NCBI RefSeq assembly: GCF_040958095.1
Contig: NC_091158.1
Coordinates: forward strand, 39,129,808-39,193,807
Direction of reading: 5' to 3'
Length of the DNA: 64,000 bases
DNA from: Procambarus clarkii
Taxonomy: Eukaryota; Arthropoda; Malacostraca; Decapoda; Cambaridae
Shown here: positions 28,848-37,360 of the stretch, piece after piece
Numbering within the stretch: position 1 is the first letter of the stretch
Layout of the letters: every line of letters starts with the position of its first letter
Notes under the pieces: model-generated
What the model saw: the letters and a program-made list of their open reading frames with translations, nothing else
Databases searched by the model: none
Told to the model about the DNA's origin: nothing
Translations under genes and position numbers: made by a program

Positions 28848-29300
28848 CTCCCCTCGTCCACTTGAAGAGCTCGGGCATGTCTCCCCTCGTCCACTTGAAG
28901 AGCTCGGGTATGTCTCCCCTCGTCCACTTGAAGAGCTCGGGTATGTCTCCCCTCGTCCACTTGAAGAGCTCGGGTATGTCTCCCCTCGTCCACTTGAAGA
29001 GCTCGGGAATGCCTCCACTCGTTCACTTGAAGAGCTCGGGCATGTCTCCCCTCGTCCACTTGAAGAGCTCGGGTATGTCTCCCCTCGTCCACTTGAAGAG
29101 CTCGGGAATGCCTCCACTCGTTCACTTGAAGAGCTCGGGCATGTCTCCCCTCGTCCACTTGAAGAGCTTGGGAATGCCTCCACTCGTTCACTTGAAGAGC
29201 TCGGGCATGTCTCCCCTCGTCCACTTGAAGAGCTCGGGTATGTCTCCCCTCGTCCACTTGAAGAGCTCGGGTATGTCTCCTCTCGTCCACTTTGCATTTT
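28848..29300. repeat. 33-bp minisatellite, about 13.5 copies
   Basis: The unit contains CTCCCCTCGTCCACTTGAAG then AGCTCGGGTATGT (33 bp). A second variant has CTCCACTCGTTCAC and follows units ending GGGAATGC, so two unit types are interleaved. Because 33 bp is 11 codons, four frames stay open. The plus strand would encode repeats of SPRPLEELGYV and the minus strand EGRHTRALQVD. No flanking gene structure supports translation. Confidence 0.93.
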
Positions 29301-29640
29301 CTCTACGGAATCGGTTTCACTTTTGTAATACTGTGACAACATAATCTAAGCGGGGCTTCATCAGGAACATATATAAACGCAGGTAGATGTTTGTGCTTCT
29401 ATTCCTGACGCTTTTGGTTAATAATATCCGATATTAGCATTAATACCATGCCGGCCAAGGTATAAACAGTTCGGTCACTAGACGGAACAGCAACGTTTGC
29501 CAATATGCAGACGATACCAAAATAAAGGGGAATAAATTATGAAGACGATTCAAAATAGCCTCAACATTATCTTGCTCTTCATTAGCCCTACTTAGATTAC
29601 GCGGTTAAGTTTGTCACCATGGTACAGAACGGACATATCT
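29301..29640. other. No recognisable feature
   Basis: About 340 bp without a tandem repeat, element or convincing ORF. Confidence 0.5.
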
Positions 29641-29850
29641 TCACTTTAACGTGCACAGTGAATGACTACAAGGGTCAGGGAAGCGCTAAGACTATGCACC
29701 ACTCTGAAGGGATATGAAAACAGGGATCTGGGAGAGGTCGGAAGGAAGGAAGGTTGCCTAACCACTTGGAGCATCAAGAATCGAACGCCAGCCTGCCAGA
29801 AACTGGGCCGATGCTGTACCGACCTGTCCAAGTGGTTCGAAGTTTACCAC
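29641..29850 (-). mobile_element. tRNA-derived SINE, minus strand
   Basis: On the minus strand the 5' end reads like a tRNA. GGTCGGTACAGCATCGG sits where an A box would be, and GGCGTTCGATTCTTGATG gives a good B box (GTTCGATTC) about 35 bases later. The tRNA-like head is followed by CCAAGTGGTTAGGCAACC and a body shared with the copy at 28,265-28,425. These internal boxes would be a polymerase III promoter. No TSD was identified. Confidence 0.7.
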
Positions 29851-30249
29851 AAAAATTATAAATCTTTATGAATAGAGATTAAGGAAGCTTCATTAACTTT
29901 AGAAATACGAATAGTAAGGGGATAATAACTATACAATAAATGAAAGGTATTGCAAATAGAATTTTAATATCGTAAGATAATATTAATAAGGCGTTATATA
30001 TATATATTAAAACTAAACAAAATTTAAAACATTGGATGTAAATTGGATAAGTTCAGATTAAGTAAAGGCGTAGGTAAACACTGAGTTTGAAATAGGGTCT
30101 TTAATTTATGGAACAATTTAGCGGGTAACATAACTGATGTGAGTCACTGGATTGTTTCAGTCTTAAAGTTATATACATGAATGAGTCTGACGGGTCCATG
30201 AAGGACGCCTCCCAGGGCTCATAGGCCTTATGCAGTATTTTGTCACCAT
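29851..30249. other. AT-rich sequence without recognised feature
   Basis: Low-GC sequence with a short TATATA tract near 30,000. The small open frames here lack any recognisable similarity. Confidence 0.5.
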
Positions 30250-30394
30250 GTTTGCCCGAAACGCTTTGCGTAATAGTGGCTTTAGGCATTGTATGTACTA
30301 GCTCTATCTATAAGTCCAACAATCTTTGTAAAAATTTCTTGTATGTATGTACCTTACCTAAATAAACATTTATTTATTTATTTATTTATTTTAA
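30250..30394 (+). mobile_element. Retroposon 3' tail with (TTTA)n end
   Basis: The stretch beginning CCCGAAACGCTTTGCGTAAT runs through TGTATGTATGTACC and AATAAACA into a (TTTA)n microsatellite at 30,363-30,393. It looks like the 3' end of a retroposon. The motif CGAAACGCT-GCGTA-TAGTGGC also occurs on the minus strand in the SINE at 35,936-36,227 (about 35,995-36,020), so the two may share a retrotransposition tail. The family is not identified. Confidence 0.5.
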
Positions 30395-30423
30395 TGTGAA
30401 GTACTTACATTAACTATTGTCAG

Positions 30424-30426
<3 letters not shown>

Positions 30427-30506
<80 letters not shown>
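30427..30506. repeat. (AT)n microsatellite
   Basis: Uninterrupted AT dinucleotides, about 80 bp, ending exactly at the GTCGTACC terminus of the first foldback element. Confidence 0.97.
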
Positions 30507-30509
<3 letters not shown>

Positions 30510-30892
30510 GTACCTAGTAGCCAGAACGCACTTCTCAGCCTACAATGCAAGGCCCGATTTGCCTAATAAGCCAAGTTTTCATGAAATAATTGTTTTTCGA
30601 CTACCTAACCTACCTAACCTAACCTAACCTAACTTTTTCGGCTACCTAACCGAACCTAACCTATAGAGATAGGTTAGGTTAGGTTAGGTAGGGTTGGTTA
30701 GGTTCGGTCATATATCTACGTTAATTTTAACTCCAATAAAAAAAAATTGACCTCACACATAATGAAATGGGTAGCTTTATCATTTCATAAGAAAAAAATT
30801 ATAGAAAATATATTAATTCAGGAAAACTTGGCTTATTAGGCAAATCAGGCCTTGCATAGTAGGCTGAGAAGTGTGTTCTGGCTACTAGGTAC

Positions 30893-30895
<3 letters not shown>
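30507..30895. mobile_element. Foldback MITE-like element with telomere-motif hairpin, copy 1
   Basis: Terminal inverted repeats of about 80 bp begin GTCGTACCTAGTAGCCAGAA and end with the inverse, TTCTGGCTACTAGGTACGAC. The centre is a second inverted repeat: CCTAACCTAACC runs on one side and GGTTAGGTTAGG runs on the other, separated by a few bases (TATAGAGATA). The element has no ORF and is flanked by (AT)n on both sides, as expected for insertion into TA. TTAGG is the usual arthropod telomere repeat, but these are short internal runs and not a chromosome end. The mobilising transposase is unknown. Confidence 0.85.
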
Positions 30896-30927
<32 letters not shown>

Positions 30928-30930
<3 letters not shown>

Positions 30931-31307
30931 GTACCTAGTAGCCAGAACTCACTTCTGAGCCTACTATGCAAGGCCCGATTTGCCTAATAAGCCAAGTTTT
31001 CATGTATTAATTGCTTTTCGACTACCTAACCTAACCTAACCTAACTTTTTCGGCTACCTAACCTAACCTAACCTATAAAGATAGGTTAGGTTAGGTTAGG
31101 TAGGGTTGGTTAGGTTCGGTCATATATCTACGTTAATTTTAACTCCAATAAAAAAAAATTCACCTCTTACATAATGAAATGGGTTGCTTTATCATTTCAT
31201 AAGAAAAAAATTAGAGAAAATATATTATTTCATGAAAACTTGGCTTATTAGGCAAATCGGGCCTTGCATTGTAGGCTGAAAAGTGAGTTCTGGCTACTAG
31301 GTACGAC
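30928..31307. mobile_element. Foldback MITE-like element, copy 2
   Basis: Same structure and orientation as the copy at 30,507-30,895, about 380 bp, with scattered substitutions. Only 32 bp of (TA)n separate the two. Both terminal inverted repeats and the CCTAA/TTAGG central hairpin are present. Confidence 0.85.
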
Positions 31308-31323
31308 ATATATATATATATAT

Positions 31324-31656
31324 GTCGTACCTAGTAGCCAGAACGCACTTCTCAGCCTACTATGCAAGGCCCGATTTGCCTAATAAGCCAAGTTTTCATG
31401 AATTAATTGTTTTTCGACTACCTAACCTACCTAACCTAACCTAACCTAACTTTTTCGGCTACCTAACCAAACCTAACCTATAAAGATAGGTTAGGTTAGG
31501 TTAGGTAGGGTTGGTTAGGTTCGGTCATATATCTACGTTAATTTTAACTCCAATAACAAAAATTGACCTCATACATAATGAAATGGGTAGCTTTATCATT
31601 TCATAAGAAAAAAAAATAGAGAAAATATATTAATTCAGGAAAACTTGGCATATGAG
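31324..31656. mobile_element. Foldback MITE-like element, copy 3 (3' truncated)
   Basis: The 5' terminal repeat and telomere-motif hairpin are intact. The 3' inverted repeat stops after AAACTTGGCATATGAGGC and runs directly into the long (TA)n tract, losing about the last 60 bp of the terminus. Only 16 bp of (TA)n separate it from copy 2. Confidence 0.85.
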
Positions 31657-31657
31657 G

Positions 31658-31809
<152 letters not shown>

Positions 31810-31825
31810 TATATATAGAAACCCA

Positions 31826-31862
31826 GCCGCGGCCTCCACACCCAGCTGATGCCTCCACACCC
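31826..31862 (+). repeat. 19-bp repeats, outlying pair
   Basis: Two units of the 19-bp family (CCTCCACACCCAGCTGATG type), about 430 bp upstream of the main array at 32,298-32,640. Confidence 0.8.
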
Positions 31863-32052
31863 GCCAGTCAGGCGGAGGAGGCTGGTAGTGGCCGCATTTC
31901 AAACTGCCCTCACCACCACACCACCCCACCACCTCCCTCGTGGGCTCAGTGAATGATAGTGAACAATTTCTGTCTGTTTGGTGTATACTTTGCGGCCCCG
32001 ACATACAAAGTGAATACCATGTATATATAGTGCCATAGTGAAATATACATCT

Positions 32053-32166
32053 CAAAGTGCCAACTCCGATACTCAGTGCCATACACACCACAAAGTGTCA
32101 ACCCCAGTTTATAGTGTCATACATATAACAAAGTGCCAACCCCATATTCTCAGTGTCATACATACC
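32053..32166 (+). repeat. 38-bp triplet repeat
   Basis: Three tandem 38-bp units start CAAAGTGYCAAC at 32,053, 32,091 and 32,129, each containing AGTGYCATAC. They lie in the presumed 5' untranslated region of the non-LTR element. Confidence 0.85.
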
Positions 32167-32297
32167 CTGGTGTACATATATGTGAATGTATATTGTGTGT
32201 CATGTGTATAGCCCACTCGATACCACGCCTCCCCCCCCAAACCGACCCCATCCCCCCCCCCCGCACCTCACTACCTGAGCTGACCCTCGCCCCACCG

Positions 32298-32640
32298 GCC
32301 TCCACACCCAGCCGCGGCCTCCACACCCAGCCGCGGCCTCCACACCCAGCCGCGGCCTCCACACCCAGCCGCGGCCTCCACACCCAGCTGATGCCTCCAC
32401 ACCCAGCCGCGGCCTCCACACCCAGCTGATGCCGCCACACCCAGCTGATGCCTCCACACCCAGTTGATGCCTCCACACCCAGCCGCGGCCTCCACACCCA
32501 GTTGCTGGCTCCACACCCAGTTACTGGCTCCACACCCAGTTGATGCCTCCACACCCAGTTGCTGGCTCCACACCCAGTTGATGCCTCCACACCCAGTTGC
32601 TGGCTCCACACCCAGTTGTTGGCTCCACACCCAGTTGCTT
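32298..32640 (+). repeat. 19-bp minisatellite before the retrotransposon ORF
   Basis: About 18 units of 19 bp. Variants are CCTCCACACCCAGCCGCGG, the same with AGCTGATG or AGTTGATG, and CTCCACACCCAGTTGCTGG. Variant type shifts from GCCGCGG-rich on the left to GTTGCTGG-rich on the right. The array ends about 70 bp before the ORF start. Tandem monomers in this position can act as promoters in other LINEs, but that role here is inference. Confidence 0.93.
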
Positions 32641-32710
32641 GGCCATGACCCAGTGTGTTTGCCCCCCTCTATAGAATAATGCACAGTTTAACTCTGCCAA
32701 CCGAGTTGAA

Positions 32711-35680
32711 ATGGAAGGGGTCCCAGCGGTCGGGCAGGACTCCACAAGCCTTGAGGTGCCAACAACTGCTCCTAAAAGAGGTTTTTGCCGAGTATGCAAC
32801 AAAAACACCGCCATAAACTCCAACGGTGGTGTTATCCGCTTTCACACCTTCAACGAGGAAAGATGCAGTGGTTCCCACCAGCTTCCGAAGGGAAGCAATG
32901 GCCAGCTGCCATTAACAGTTAGGGAAGAGACTCCCATTAAACTAATCTCATCTGAGAACCTCACCCAAGTGATCATAGCGACGTCTGCTAGAACATTACC
33001 ACACATCCCAAAAGCAGCCCGCCCAAATGCAGCAGCCAAACTTTGTAATCTTCTGAAAAGGGTCAATGATGCACCGGAAAACATTCAAGCGTGGCATAAT
33101 GTCCTTCTGTTTGGCAATGTATGCCTCACCGTCCCTCCAAGGAGGGACAAATCACTTGCTTCCTCGGTTCTGAGGGCGATAAATGAATACCCAAGGGGGG
33201 ACAACCTAGTTCGCCTGCCTCTGCGAGCAAAACACACCCACCGCAGAAATGGTAACAACAACATACCGGAAACGTACAAAATCAGAACACAAATCACCAA
33301 GAAAATTGAAGAGGGAAATACCGCAAGTGCTATTAGAGTCCTCACCAGTGACGAGAAAATTGCTCCTCGAAACTCAGCCACAGCACGGGCCCTGCAAAGC
33401 AAGCACCCACCCAGAGCCCCTCAAGGCGACAACATCGTTCCGCCATCAGCCGACACCATTTCAGACCCATTAACCGTTGGTGAATCTGAGGTCTACAAAG
33501 CAGCCCTTTCTTTTCCACCTGGGTCAGCAGGCGGCTTTACAGGGTTAAAACCTCAACATATCAAGCAAATGTTAAATCCTGCGGTTGGTGATGCTGCACA
33601 AGATCTTCTTATGGAACTCACAAGGTTCGTCAACATGTGTCTGGCTGGTGAGATACCTGAGGTCATCAGGCCTCTCTTTTTTGGTGCCTCCCTCTGTGCT
33701 CTCAAAAAGAAGGACGAAGGAATCAGGCCAATCGCTGTTGGCAACACTCTCCGACGCCTGATTGCCAAGGCTGCTACGAGGGTTGTCAGCCAGCAAGCGG
33801 CTGAATTGCTGAAACCAATCCAGCTAGGATTTGGAATCCCCCAAGGCTGTGAAGCGGCTGCCCATGCAGCACGAGCATACATCACAAACATTTCTGATGA
33901 AAAGGCCCTGCTCAAACTGGACTTTAAGAATGCCTTCAACATGGTAAGAAGAGATGCAGTACTTTGTGCCGTACATCGCCATTTCCGGCCCCTCTACCCG
34001 TTCATACTATCGTGCTACAGTGGCGAGTCAAAACTGCTCTTTGGTGAACATGAAATCAGATCATGTGAAGGTGTTCAGCAAGGTGATCCTCTTGCTCCCC
34101 TTCTTTTCTGCTTAGTCTTAAAAGAAATCACCGAAAGCTTGTCCAGCGAGTTCAACATCTGGTTTTTGGATGATGGCACTATAGCTGGCACCGTAGACCA
34201 CCTCTTGTCAGATATCAGGAAAATAAGGGAGCAAGAAGTAAGCCTGGGTCTCGTCCTGAACCCTTCCAAGTGTGAAGTAGTCTCCTCCAACCCAGACATC
34301 GTAGCTAGAATAAGGTCTGCCTTGCCTGGAGCCCATGTCATTAGGGCCGAGAACAGCACCCTCCTTGGAGCTCCCCTCGGGTCTAACGCCATTGAGGAGA
34401 TCCTCGACAAGAAAATCGCAGACCTTAGGAGGATGGAAGACAGAATAGGTGACATCGATGCCCACGATGCTTTTTATCTCCTCACCAAATGCCTATCCCT
34501 TCCGAGGCTAACCTACTTTCTGAGGTGCGCCCCATCTTACAACAACCCAAAGCTTGACAAGTTTGACCTCCTACTGAAGACCATGCTGGAAAAAGTTGTT
34601 AACCTCTCTCTCAACGAATGCCAGTGGAAACAAGCCACTCTTCCTGTCAGGCTCGGTGGCTTCGGTGTCCGCACCGCCACCCAAATTGCTGTCCCAGCCT
34701 TCCTGTCTTCCTCCTCAGCATCAGATGACCTGGTTAAGGAAATTCTACCTGACACCCTGAGTGATGTAGCGGGGATACAGGACCCCCACTACACGGAATG
34801 CGACACGAAATGGGGGGCCATGACAGACCCAGCACTCAGACCAGCCATGCCGAAAGCCAAGAAACAATCCAGTTGGGACAGCCCCATTGTAGACAAAGAA
34901 GCCACAGCTTTGCTGGAGGCAGCAACAACCCCCAGTGATCGTGCACGCCTCACAGCTGTGCAGGCTCCCCATGCAGGGGACTTCCTTCTGGCAGTCCCTA
35001 TGTCTGCGACAGGCACACGTCTTGATCCGCAGGAGCTCCGTATTGCAGTCGCTCTCCGCCTTGCTGCCCCTATCCACACTGTTCACAGGTGTATTTGCGG
35101 CGAGGCAGATGCTGACGAATATGGATTGCATGGCCTGCACTGTGGAAAATCGGGTGGTTGGCACACTAGACACGACGAAGTCAACGACATCATTAAAAGA
35201 AGCCTTGCCTCTGCTCAGTGTCCAGCGGAGAGAGAGCCCCGCAACCTACTGAACCGTGACTCTGTTAGCTTTGCCGGCCGACCAGACGGAATCACACTGC
35301 GTCCGTGGAAGGGTGGCAGGCAGTTAGCATGGGACTATACTTGCGTATCCACCCTGGCAACGACATACATCACCCTCTCTGCCGGCACGGCAGGAGCCGC
35401 AGCGACACACAGAGAAAAACAAAAGTCAGTCAAGTACAGGCAATTAGATCAAAGGTACAATTTCGTTCCAATAGGGTCTGAGACCCTAGGCCCATGGGGT
35501 GAGAGTGCAAGAAGGTTTCTTAAGGATCTTGGTTCCAAGCTCATTGACACCACAAGAGACCCTAGAGCAGCAAGTTTTCTCTTTCAGCGCCTCAGTGTCG
35601 CGATCCAGAGGGGAAATGCCCGCTGCATCCTCGGTTCCTGCCCGGCGTCGGAGGAGTTCGAGGAAATCTACAGCCTCTAG
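32711..35680 (+). CDS. Non-LTR retrotransposon polyprotein: zinc finger, RT, restriction-like endonuclease
   Basis: An intact 989-codon ORF starting at ATG. Residues 26-52 form a C-x2-C-x15-H-x6-C zinc-finger-like motif. The reverse transcriptase core spans about 270-530. Motif A is LKLDFKNAFN (D404), motif B is QQGDPLAPLLF (456-466), and motif C is FLDDGT (485-490) in place of the common YADD. The C-terminal quarter has the restriction-like endonuclease pattern: C794, C796, H807/H810 and C811, then RHDE (820-823), GRPDG (856-860) and WDYT (874-877). No apurinic-type endonuclease precedes the RT, which agrees with the R2/R4/CRE-like broad group. The last part, around ETLGPWG (924-930), is a conserved-looking tail whose function I do not know. 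It should copy its RNA at a nicked genomic target. The exact clade and any target specificity are not resolved. Confidence 0.9.
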   Translation: MEGVPAVGQDSTSLEVPTTAPKRGFCRVCNKNTAINSNGGVIRFHTFNEERCSGSHQLPKGSNGQLPLTVREETPIKLISSENLTQVIIATSARTLPHIPKAARPNAAAKLCNLLKRVNDAPENIQAWHNVLLFGNVCLTVPPRRDKSLASSVLRAINEYPRGDNLVRLPLRAKHTHRRNGNNNIPETYKIRTQITKKIEEGNTASAIRVLTSDEKIAPRNSATARALQSKHPPRAPQGDNIVPPSADTISDPLTVGESEVYKAALSFPPGSAGGFTGLKPQHIKQMLNPAVGDAAQDLLMELTRFVNMCLAGEIPEVIRPLFFGASLCALKKKDEGIRPIAVGNTLRRLIAKAATRVVSQQAAELLKPIQLGFGIPQGCEAAAHAARAYITNISDEKALLKLDFKNAFNMVRRDAVLCAVHRHFRPLYPFILSCYSGESKLLFGEHEIRSCEGVQQGDPLAPLLFCLVLKEITESLSSEFNIWFLDDGTIAGTVDHLLSDIRKIREQEVSLGLVLNPSKCEVVSSNPDIVARIRSALPGAHVIRAENSTLLGAPLGSNAIEEILDKKIADLRRMEDRIGDIDAHDAFYLLTKCLSLPRLTYFLRCAPSYNNPKLDKFDLLLKTMLEKVVNLSLNECQWKQATLPVRLGGFGVRTATQIAVPAFLSSSSASDDLVKEILPDTLSDVAGIQDPHYTECDTKWGAMTDPALRPAMPKAKKQSSWDSPIVDKEATALLEAATTPSDRARLTAVQAPHAGDFLLAVPMSATGTRLDPQELRIAVALRLAAPIHTVHRCICGEADADEYGLHGLHCGKSGGWHTRHDEVNDIIKRSLASAQCPAEREPRNLLNRDSVSFAGRPDGITLRPWKGGRQLAWDYTCVSTLATTYITLSAGTAGAAATHREKQKSVKYRQLDQRYNFVPIGSETLGPWGESARRFLKDLGSKLIDTTRDPRAASFLFQRLSVAIQRGNARCILGSCPASEEFEEIYSL

Positions 35681-35757
35681 GAAGCGAACTTTTTCTTGTG
35701 TCCTCTTAATGTTCATTTTTTGTATAAAATCAGATATGTAACTGTATAACCTTGCAT

Positions 35758-35788
35758 AATAAAGTGTACATCATAATAAAAAAAAAAA
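35758..35788 (+). terminator. Poly(A) signal and A-tail of the non-LTR element
   Basis: AATAAA at 35,758-35,763 is followed 14 bp later by an uninterrupted A run (35,778-35,788), as left by reverse transcription of a polyadenylated transcript. Confidence 0.8.
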
Positions 35789-35919
35789 GGGGGTGGTAGG
35801 AGAAGTGAACACTCTTTCGTATTCAGAGTTAAATGTCAAGTTTTTCCCTGAGTGCTCTGTGTTCCCTTCTCTGAGGCTGTGGGTCCCTATAATTACACCA
35901 GTGGTGGTACCCCCCTATA

Positions 35920-35935
<16 letters not shown>

Positions 35936-35953
<18 letters not shown>

Positions 35954-36227
35954 TTTTTTTTAGATATATACAAGAGTTGTTACATTCTTGTACAGCCACT
36001 AGTACGCGTAGCGTTTCGTGCAAGTCCTTAATCCTATGGTCCCTGGAATACGATCCCCTGCTGCGAAGAATCGTTTTTTCATCCAAGTACACATTTTACT
36101 GTTGCGTTAAACAGAGGCTACAGTTAAGGATTTGCGCCCAGTAAATCCTCCCCGGCCAGGATACGAACCCATGACATAGCGCTCGCGGAATGCCAGGCGA
36201 GTGTCTTACCACTACACCACGGAGACT
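35936..36227 (-). mobile_element. tRNA-derived SINE inserted in a (TA)n tract
   Basis: On the minus strand the element starts near 36,225 with CTCCGTGGTGTAGTGGTAAG, a good tRNA A box. It has a CTCGC/GCGAG anticodon-like stem with an enlarged loop, then GGGTTCGTATCCTGG as B box. The body carries GAAACGCTACGCGTACTAGT and ends in a 26-base poly(A), seen as poly(T) at 35,936-35,961. (TA)n lies on both sides (35,916-35,935 and 36,228-36,246), so the insertion split a microsatellite. The internal polymerase III promoter looks intact. Confidence 0.85.
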
Positions 36228-36246
36228 GTATATATATATATATATA

Positions 36247-36515
36247 CCCATTGTTAAAATAACGCTGCATGTTTTCGTTGGTAACCTTTGATATATGGTA
36301 AAAGTTTTGCCACTTTTTAGTCTAAAATAAATATTTTAGACAATGGTTTCTTTCCATTCATCTTTACTATTGATATTTCAGTAACTTTAGGAGGTTTGAG
36401 CAGTTGTAACCCCTTGTCTTCAACCAGTGAATTGTAAAGATAATATTGAGAGTCTCTTGAGTAATTGATCCATTGTTTTAGAGACATCCGGATGCTTCTG
36501 TACATAACGTACAGA
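36247..36515. other. Unassigned AT-rich sequence
   Basis: No element recognised. A minus-strand open frame of about 70 codons (36,317-36,541) includes LKQWINYSRDSQYYLY, but it overlaps the SINE head and has no family resemblance that I can name. Confidence 0.4.
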
Positions 36516-36757
36516 GCAGGTCGGCCGAGCGGACAGCACACTGGACTTGTGATCCTGTGTTTGATCCCAGGCGCCGGCGAGAAATAATGGGCAGAGTTTC
36601 TTTCACCCTATGCTCCTGTTACCTAGCAGTAAAATAGGTACCTGGGTGTTAGTCAGCTGTCACTGGCTGCTTCCTGGGTGTGGAGGCCTGGTCGAAGACT
36701 GGGCCGCGGGGACACTAAAGCCACGAAATCATCTCAAGATAACCTCAAGATAACATC
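36516..36757 (+). mobile_element. tRNA-derived SINE with LINE-matched tail
   Basis: The head GCAGGTCGGCCGAGCGGACA resembles a Ser/Leu-type tRNA A box. GTGTTTGATCCCAGGCG is a B box with a TG for CG change. A body with GTTACCTAGCAGTAAAATAG follows. The tail (from about 36,690: GGGCCGCGGGGACACTAAAG, then repeats of TCAAGATAAC) matches the 3' tail of the LINE at 56,540-59,690 (about 59,636-59,690: CCGCGGGGACGCTAAG, then AAGGTAACCTC repeats). This is the signature of a SINE that borrows the machinery of that LINE. Confidence 0.85.
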
Positions 36758-37360
36758 TCCATCTTTAAGGTAACCTCTTCCTTATAGCGGACGAGAAGCT
36801 TTACCGTCTGTGGTGCTTGAACCTCCAAGACTCTTACTTTTCCCCTCCCAGAATTCTTCCTTGAGCGGAGTGAATACTTAAGATGCTTTCGTTGTGCTGG
36901 CGTAATTATTCTCTAAGTGGTTCAAGAGGCTGGCGAGGCTGGGCTTAACATAAACCTGTTTCTCACATAATGAATTTAATTATCAGCTTCAGCATCTGAC
37001 AGGGAGTAAAAAGTTTCAATAGTTTCTGGCAAGGTTTCCTAGCTCTTGTAATATTTAAACTGACCAGGATTAACAAAATACGATGAAATACGGAGGCAAC
37101 ATTACAGAGGAAGTAGGTGTAAGAATTACATAATAAATTTTGTTACTTACAAGAAAAATACAAAACTTGTTGCACAGCTACACATTAACCATTACAAAAA
37201 AGTTTGATACAAAATTTTTACTGCAAAGGACTCTACTTAGTAGGAGTGTCTGTGTGGCTCTTGTTTACATGAAGGGCAAAAAAGAAGTTTTGCATTAAGG
37301 GTAAACATTGCATACAATAGTTGGTGAATAATAAAATATTCGTACTCAACAACCAGACAC
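36758..37360. other. No recognisable feature
   Basis: About 600 bp of AT-rich sequence between a SINE and a minisatellite. No ORF with recognisable similarity, no RNA gene and no repeat seen. Confidence 0.5.

Larger units (their letters stand above)
31815..35788 (+). mobile_element. Full-length RLE-type non-LTR retrotransposon
   Basis: A single intact ORF (32,711-35,680) lies between a repeat-rich 5' region and a short 3' untranslated part with AATAAA and a poly(A) run ending at 35,788. The 5' boundary is inferred as the end of the (TA)n tract, because GC-rich 19-bp repeats of the same family as those before the ORF start there (31,826-31,862). The intact ORF and retained A-tail suggest a recent insertion. 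No clear target-site duplication could be read, since one flank is microsatellite and the other is GGGGGTGGTAGG. Confidence 0.8.

Noticed and set aside
28744..29328. 194-codon repeat protein (SPRPLEELGYV)
   Set aside because: Four frames are open through the same 33-bp minisatellite, so openness is a product of the period.
30600..31520. Chromosome end, because of CCTAA/TTAGG runs
   Set aside because: Runs are only a few repeats long, occur in both orientations as a hairpin, and lie inside elements with their own termini.
36317..36541. 74-codon minus-strand ORF
   Set aside because: It overlaps the head of a SINE and has no recognisable domain; length alone is not evidence.
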